DNA of 64,000 nt, from NCBI RefSeq assembly GCF_023006505.1, contig NZ_JALBGV010000001.1, forward strand, positions 1-64,000, written 5' to 3'. Below, one piece after another: positions 61,413-64,000 of this stretch (position 1 is the first letter of the stretch; each line of letters opens with the position of its first letter). The position numbers were made by a program, and so were the translations under genes. This DNA comes from Neorhizobium sp. SHOUNA12A. Lineage in GTDB: Bacteria; Pseudomonadota; Alphaproteobacteria; Rhizobiales; Rhizobiaceae. The notes beneath the pieces were generated by a model, which had not been told where the DNA came from, ran no database searches, and worked only from the letters and a program-made list of their open reading frames with translations.

Positions 61413-61538
61413 GCACGCATACTTTGATCAAAGGCCTTTGTCGAGTCGTTTGTAAATGTCAGCCCGGGTATCCCCACATGCGGCCTTGACTTCCCCGCCC
61501 CGACCTGTGGAAATCCTCGGGTATTTCATGAGGAAACA

Positions 61539-62969
61539 ATGATGCAGGACGACGAGATAACCGGCCTTTCCGCCACGGCACTTTCGGCAGCAATCCATGA
61601 TGGCCGGGCCTCCTGCGCCGAAGTGATGACGGCCTATCTCGCACGGATCGACAGGCTCAATCCCGCGATCAATGCGATCGTCAGCCTGCGCCCTCGGGAC
61701 GAGCTTCTGGCGGAAGCCACGGAACGCGACGCAGAGCTTGGCTCAGGCAAATCGCGCGGCTGGATGCATGGCATGCCGATCGCCATCAAGGATCTCTGCG
61801 AGGTGAAGGGCATCCGCTGCACCTATGGCTCGCCGATCTTTGCCGATTTCGTGCCTGAGAAGGACGAGGTGATGGTCGAGCGCATTCGCGCGGCCGGCGC
61901 GATCATCATCGGCAAGACCAACACGCCCGAACAGGGGCTCGGCTCGCAGAGCTACAATCCGGTTCACGGCATCACCAGGAACCCCTACGACCTGACCAAG
62001 ACGGTCGGCGGCTCGAGCGGCGGCGCGGCGGCCGCCCTTTCGGCACACCTCCTGCCGGTCGCGGATGGCGGAGACATGATGGGCTCGCTGCGCAACCCCG
62101 CGGCCTTCAACAACGTCGTCGGTTTCCGCCCGAGTTTCGGCCGCGTCCCCTCCTCCCTGAAGCTCGAGAACTTCATGGGCCAACTCTCCGTCCTGGGACC
62201 CATGGGCCGCACGGTGCGCGATGTCGCCGCCCTGCTTTCGACCCAGGCCGGTTACGATCCGCGCGATCCGCTGTCCCTGCCGACCGAGGACCTGACGCCG
62301 CAGGACGGCCGCGACTTTTCAGGCGCTCGCGTCGCCTGGCTCGGCGATCTCGGCGGTTACCTGCCGTTCGAACCCGGCGTGCTGGAACTATGCCGGGCGA
62401 CGCTTCCGGTCTTCGAACGGATCGGCTGCACGGTGGACGAGTTCGTTCCGGACTTCGACATGGACGACCTCTGGCGCTCCTGGACGACACTGCGCAGCTG
62501 GCTGACCGCGAGCGGCATGCGCGACAACTACGACGATCCGGAAAAGCGCGCCAAGATGAAGCCAGAGATCATCTGGGAAATCGAGCGCGGTCTCGACATG
62601 ACGGCGCGCGAAGTGCATTTCGCCTCGAAACGCCGCAGTGCCTGGTATCAATACCTGCTGACCGTGTTCGACCGGTACGATTACCTGATCCTGCCGTCCG
62701 CCCAGGTCTTTCCCTTCAATGCGGAAATCCATTGGCCGAAGGAAATCGGCGGCCGGACGATGGACACCTATCACCGCTGGATGGAAGTGGTGGTCCCGGC
62801 CTCGATGGCCGGCCTGCCGGTCGCCGCCATGCCCGCCGGCTTTGGCGCAAACGGCCTGCCCGCCGGCATCCAGATCATCGGCCGCCCGCGCGCCGACAAG
62901 GCGGTGCTGGAGATTGCACTTGCCTATGAAGCGGCCACGGATTGGTTGGGGCGGAGACCGAAGCTTTAG
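61539..62969 (+). CDS. Amidase signature family enzyme
   Basis: A 476-residue amidase with triad lysine K84 (AIKDLCEVKG), the GGSSGG loop (S159, S160) and S183 in DGGDMMGSLRNP, where the usual DGGGSIR is DMMGSLR, a known variant in this family. GAGGAAAC precedes the ATG; ATG 61542 is an equal alternative. It is divergent from the purine LacI gene and convergent with a LysR gene, with no enzyme partner; substrate unknown. It is only distantly like the amidase at 40567-41961. Confidence 0.92.
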   Translation: MMQDDEITGLSATALSAAIHDGRASCAEVMTAYLARIDRLNPAINAIVSLRPRDELLAEATERDAELGSGKSRGWMHGMPIAIKDLCEVKGIRCTYGSPIFADFVPEKDEVMVERIRAAGAIIIGKTNTPEQGLGSQSYNPVHGITRNPYDLTKTVGGSSGGAAAALSAHLLPVADGGDMMGSLRNPAAFNNVVGFRPSFGRVPSSLKLENFMGQLSVLGPMGRTVRDVAALLSTQAGYDPRDPLSLPTEDLTPQDGRDFSGARVAWLGDLGGYLPFEPGVLELCRATLPVFERIGCTVDEFVPDFDMDDLWRSWTTLRSWLTASGMRDNYDDPEKRAKMKPEIIWEIERGLDMTAREVHFASKRRSAWYQYLLTVFDRYDYLILPSAQVFPFNAEIHWPKEIGGRTMDTYHRWMEVVVPASMAGLPVAAMPAGFGANGLPAGIQIIGRPRADKAVLEIALAYEAATDWLGRRPKL

Positions 62970-62991
62970 ACGAGACGGCGCGGCGTTTTTA

Positions 62992-63081
62992 ACCCTCCCC
63001 CTTGTGGGGAGGGTGGCCGGCAGGCGGGAGGGGCCTGAATGCGGAGCAAAGTCCTCTCCCCAACCCCTCTCCACAAGGGGG
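62992..63081. repeat. GC-rich inverted repeat between convergent genes
   Basis: ACCCTCCCC-CTTGT-GGGGAGGGT (62992-63014) is a hairpin; a related sequence (CCCCTCTCCACAAGGGG) returns in inverted orientation near 63064-63081. This is another dispersed rhizobial intergenic element, of a type different from those at 5.6 and 43.8 kb. It lies between the convergent amidase and LysR genes. Confidence 0.7.
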
Positions 63082-63101
63082 CCGGGCTCCGCGCACCCGC
63101 T

Positions 63102-64000
63102 CTACCATCCCACCACTTCTTCCCGATACCGACCAACTTCCTCGATCAGCCACGCCCGAAAAGCCACCACCGGCCGGAAATCCACCTTGCTGAGCGGCGC
63201 CACCGCATAATAGGCGCTGGGGCTCGTCACTTGATGCGGGTACGCTTCGACAAGCTGGCCACTCGCAAGCTCCGCGTCGATCAGGAAAAGCGGCATCAGC
63301 GCGACACCCAGGCCGGCGATACAGGCCTGGGCGACGTTGCCGAACTGCTCGAAGCGCATTCCCTGCGACGGCGTGCCGGTGATGCCGAGGCTTTCGAACC
63401 AGTGGTTCCAGGCGCCTGGCCGCGAGGCCATGTGCAACAGCGGCAGGCGCAAGAGGTCCTCGGCCTTTTTGATCGGGTGCGAGGCGAGGAATGCCGGAGA
63501 GCAGACCGGCGCCACCATTTCATCCATCAGGAAGGTGCATTCCGCGCCCGGCCAGTCCGGCCCCTTTTCACCCCTGGGCCCTATGTGGATCGCCATGTCG
63601 ATGCCGTCGCGATCGAAATCGAAGACCCCGATGCGGGTGGCGAAATTGAGGGTGATTTCCGGATGCCTGGCAACGAATTGCGGGATGCGTGGCATCAGCC
63701 AGCGAGTGCCGAAAGTCGGCAAAATTGCCAGGTTCAGCTGGTCACTATGCCGTTTGGTCATGACCTGCAGCGAAGCGGAGCGTATCTGCGACAGTGCGTT
63801 CGCCACGACCTTGGCGTATTCCGCCCCCACCGAAGTGAGGCTGACGCCACGGCTGGTACGGTCGAAAAGCTGGATCCCCAGCTGCTCCTCGAGGCCGGAA
63901 ACCTGCCGGCTGATCGCCCCTTGCGTCAGCGACAGCTCTTCCGCCGCGCCTGAGAAACTGCCGAGCCGGGCGACGGAATCGAAGGCCGCGAGCGCGGAGG
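63102..64000 (-). CDS. LysR family regulator, 5' end outside the window
   Basis: The frame from base 64000 down to TAG at 63102-63104 encodes nearly all of a LysR protein: the HTH (VARLGSFSGAAEELSLTQGA, then ISRQVSGLEEQLGIQLFDRT) and the effector domain (LNLAILPTFGTRWLMPRIPQ, IHIGPRGEKGPDWPGAECTF). The sequence resembles the GcvA/DsdC branch. Only the first few residues are missing beyond base 64000. An internal ATG at 63830 would lose the HTH and is not the start. Target genes are probably outside the window. Confidence 0.9.
   Translation of the reverse strand, partial: SALAAFDSVARLGSFSGAAEELSLTQGAISRQVSGLEEQLGIQLFDRTSRGVSLTSVGAEYAKVVANALSQIRSASLQVMTKRHSDQLNLAILPTFGTRWLMPRIPQFVARHPEITLNFATRIGVFDFDRDGIDMAIHIGPRGEKGPDWPGAECTFLMDEMVAPVCSPAFLASHPIKKAEDLLRLPLLHMASRPGAWNHWFESLGITGTPSQGMRFEQFGNVAQACIAGLGVALMPLFLIDAELASGQLVEAYPHQVTSPSAYYAVAPLSKVDFRPVVAFRAWLIEEVGRYREEVVGW

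Overview
The window looks like chromosomal DNA of an alphaproteobacterium of the order Hyphomicrobiales, most likely Rhizobiaceae (Rhizobium, Neorhizobium or Agrobacterium-like). The grounds are high GC, a phyR-nepR-ecfG general stress response locus, a smo/mtlK polyol operon, many solute-binding-protein ABC transporters, and short GC-rich mosaic repeats of the kind common between rhizobial genes. No rRNA, tRNA, CRISPR, prophage or transposase was seen. The genus is an inference.

Layout. 1-3 kb: a truncated HlyD/EmrA-type efflux adaptor divergent from a TetR regulator with two palindromic operators, a TerC protein, and a broken TumE-type toxin with its intact HTH partner. 3-7.4 kb: glutathione peroxidase, a transporter fragment, gltX and lysS, separated by dispersed repeats. 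7.4-18 kb: an Ala/Pro/His-rich membrane-anchored protein, a MarR-MFS pair with two identical-type operators, transaldolase divergent from a SorC regulator, PilZ, an Ada-like alkyltransferase, DUF2244 and nth, a CysZ-like protein and a PAS histidine kinase. 18-27.4 kb: polyol (sorbitol/mannitol-type) operon smoC-smoEFGK-mtlK-HAD phosphatase-ribulokinase-like kinase. 27.5-28.4 kb: Fic toxin with VbhA-like antitoxin. 28.4-35.6 kb: divergent peptide ABC transporter with M20 amidohydrolase. 35.6-40.5 kb: general stress response locus (HWE kinase, DUF1328, PhyR, NepR, EcfG, single-domain receiver, holin-like and DUF883 proteins) with four perfect EcfG-type promoters; one of them drives no gene but a roughly 120-nt RNA with two C-rich hairpin loops and an intrinsic terminator. 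40.5-53 kb: two peptide-type ABC systems that appear to share one ATPase pair, with amidase, LysR and M19 dipeptidase. 53-61.4 kb: LacI-controlled purine/nucleoside uptake and salvage operon. 61.5-64 kb: second amidase and a LysR gene that runs off the window.

How the genes work together. Most of the window is uptake of scarce organic nutrients (polyols, peptides or amides, nucleosides), each transporter linked to its own catabolic enzymes and local regulator. Between these sits the partner-switching stress module: on stress a HWE kinase would phosphorylate PhyR, which sequesters NepR and frees EcfG to transcribe GGAAC-N16-CGTT promoters, including those of phyR, DUF1328, DUF883 and the candidate small RNA. 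That RNA, at 35694-35813, is the most interesting object here: its promoter, C-rich loops and place beside the stress locus resemble Caulobacter GsrN.
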